From the NCBI RefSeq assembly GCF_004346925.1, contig NZ_CP031167.1, forward strand, positions 2,438,001-2,502,000: DNA of 64,000 nucleotides, read 5' to 3'. A program made the position numbers and the translations under genes. The notes under the pieces are model-generated. The model had not been told where the DNA came from and ran no database searches. It worked only from the letters and a program-made list of their open reading frames with translations. This DNA comes from Stenotrophomonas sp. ASS1. GTDB lineage: Bacteria > Pseudomonadota > Gammaproteobacteria > Xanthomonadales > Xanthomonadaceae. Shown in pieces: positions 63,305 to 64,000 of the stretch (positions are counted from its first letter, which is position 1; every line of letters starts with the position of its first letter).

Positions 63305-63343
63305 GGGGTCAGAGCCCGTTGCGCAGCAACGGGATCCGACCCC
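63305..63343. repeat. GC palindrome
   Basis: GGGGTC-AGA-GCCCGTTGC and GCAACGGG-ATCC-GACCCC form a hairpin of two stems (GGGGTC/GACCCC and CCCGTTGC/GCAACGGG). This resembles a class of repeats common in Stenotrophomonas intergenic DNA. Confidence 0.6.
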
Positions 63344-63358
63344 TTGGCGGCCAAAACG

Positions 63359-63383
63359 TGTCGACCAAGGTCGACACCCACCA
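63359..63383. repeat. SMAG-like element
   Basis: GTGTCGACCAAGGTCGACACCCACC is a palindrome with a degenerate GTAG end (GGTGGG). Confidence 0.7.
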
Positions 63384-63427
63384 AGTGCAGCTCATGCCGT
63401 TCCGGCAGATCGCGGAAATCTGTCGAA

Positions 63428-63529
63428 GGCGGGGTGGGTCCGGTTGCAGGGGCGTGAGCCGCATGGATGCGGCGACCGAGCTTACATGGACGTACTTGCA
63501 GCGCCCCCTGCAACCGGACCCACCCCGCC
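63428..63529. repeat. 102-bp long inverted repeat with nested hairpin
   Basis: The left arm 63428-63454 (27 bp) matches the right arm 63502-63529 with a single extra base. The 47-bp loop holds a nested palindrome GCCGCATGGATGCGGC (63458-63473). It lies between the Lrp-like and STN-TonB genes. It could be a terminator or a structured RNA, or a non-autonomous mobile element. Confidence 0.65.
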
Positions 63530-63571
63530 GTCCCACGGAATGCACGCTGTTGCTTCGGCCGTTGCTCCTGA

Positions 63572-63598
63572 GGTTGCCGGCCAGCGGCCGGCACTACC
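63572..63598. repeat. SMAG element
   Basis: GGTTGCCGGCCAGCGGCCGGCACTACC is a palindrome ending in GTAG on the minus strand, next to the Lrp-like gene. Confidence 0.75.
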
Positions 63599-63637
63599 GC
63601 GGGTGCCGGGTGCAACCCGGCCGGAAACCATCCATCC

Positions 63638-64000
63638 TCAAAGCGGCAGCTGGGTGGTCTGCTTGATCCGCTGCATCGGAATCTCGGTCTTGGTGTTCTG
63701 CACCCCGGCAATCCGGTTCAGGTGCTGCATCTGGAACTGCCGGTAGGAATCAAGATCGGCCACCGCCACCCGCAGCAGGAAGTCGCAGTCGCCCGCCATC
63801 AGATGGCATTCAAGCACTTCCGGGAACGACTTGATGCTGTTGATGAAGTGGTTGGTGGTGTCCTCGTCCTGCCCGCGCAGCCAGACCCGCACGAACACCG
63901 TAAAGCCACGCCCCACCTTCGCCTCGTTCAACAAGGCCACATAGCGGTCGATGTAGCCGCCCTCCTCCAGCAACCGCACCCGCCGCAGGCAGGCAGAGGG
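63638..64000 (-). CDS. Lrp/AsnC-family regulator, 5' part outside window
   Basis: The C-terminal about 120 residues are visible. They contain the end of the helix-turn-helix domain (SACLRRVRLLEEGGYIDRYVALLN) and the RAM ligand-binding domain (about 30-110; FTVFVRVWLRGQDEDTTNHF, CHLMAGDCDFLLRVAVADLDSYRQFQ). Lrp/AsnC regulators respond to amino acids. The start and first HTH helices lie beyond the right edge. The gene stop follows a SMAG-rich gap. Confidence 0.9.
   Translation of the reverse strand, partial: PSACLRRVRLLEEGGYIDRYVALLNEAKVGRGFTVFVRVWLRGQDEDTTNHFINSIKSFPEVLECHLMAGDCDFLLRVAVADLDSYRQFQMQHLNRIAGVQNTKTEIPMQRIKQTTQLPL

Overview
The window looks like chromosomal DNA of a Stenotrophomonas species (S. 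maltophilia complex, Xanthomonadaceae). It is GC-rich, its proteins fit that family, and it is strewn with SMAG elements: short imperfect palindromes ending in GTAG, typical of this genus. No tRNA, rRNA, CRISPR array, prophage or insertion sequence was seen. The last gene (an Lrp-type regulator) and the first (an efflux adaptor lipoprotein) run off the ends.

Left part (1-8.6 kb): a metal/drug-type RND efflux operon (adaptor and TolC-like channel) diverges from an OmpR-type two-component system. A remarkably regular tandem array of 22 SMAG units follows (4095-5048), then a secreted GH92 mannosidase, a thioredoxin-like protein, a host-attachment-family protein and a small membrane protein.

Middle (9.1-27.9 kb): a ProP-type MFS transporter, a secreted hypothetical, a Phd-like antitoxin with a zeta-type kinase toxin, an HWE histidine kinase with a CheY-like regulator, and a heme-acquisition cluster. 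That cluster holds an ECF sigma factor, FecR, a TonB-dependent receptor with an STN signalling domain, a hemophilin-like secreted protein and its Slam/T11SS exporter. Then come a LysR regulator divergent from pirin and two isochorismatase-like hydrolases, an OsmC protein and an ABC-F ATPase.

Right part (27.5-63.2 kb): a large surface and secretion island. It contains a two-partner system (TpsB transporter and a 4127-residue filamentous-hemagglutinin-like exoprotein). Beside TpsB lies a private Ton motor made of an unusual DUF2341-LamG-ExbB fusion, ExbD and TonB, plus a porin and a Phd-like protein. Wrapped around the exoprotein gene is a type II secretion system split in two: gspC and gspHIJ on one side, gspG-K-L-M-D-E-F on the other. 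A DING-like phosphate-binding protein, a likely T2SS substrate, lies next to gspF. Upstream of gspG is a signalling cassette: an STN-TonB chimera, an ECF sigma factor, a FecR-like protein and two paralogous Phd-fold proteins, all in the same direction as the gsp genes.

The best candidates for an under-described system are the TPS locus with its dedicated Ton motor, and the Phd-fold/ECF/STN-TonB cassette next to the T2SS. Both are inferences from gene order and domain composition.
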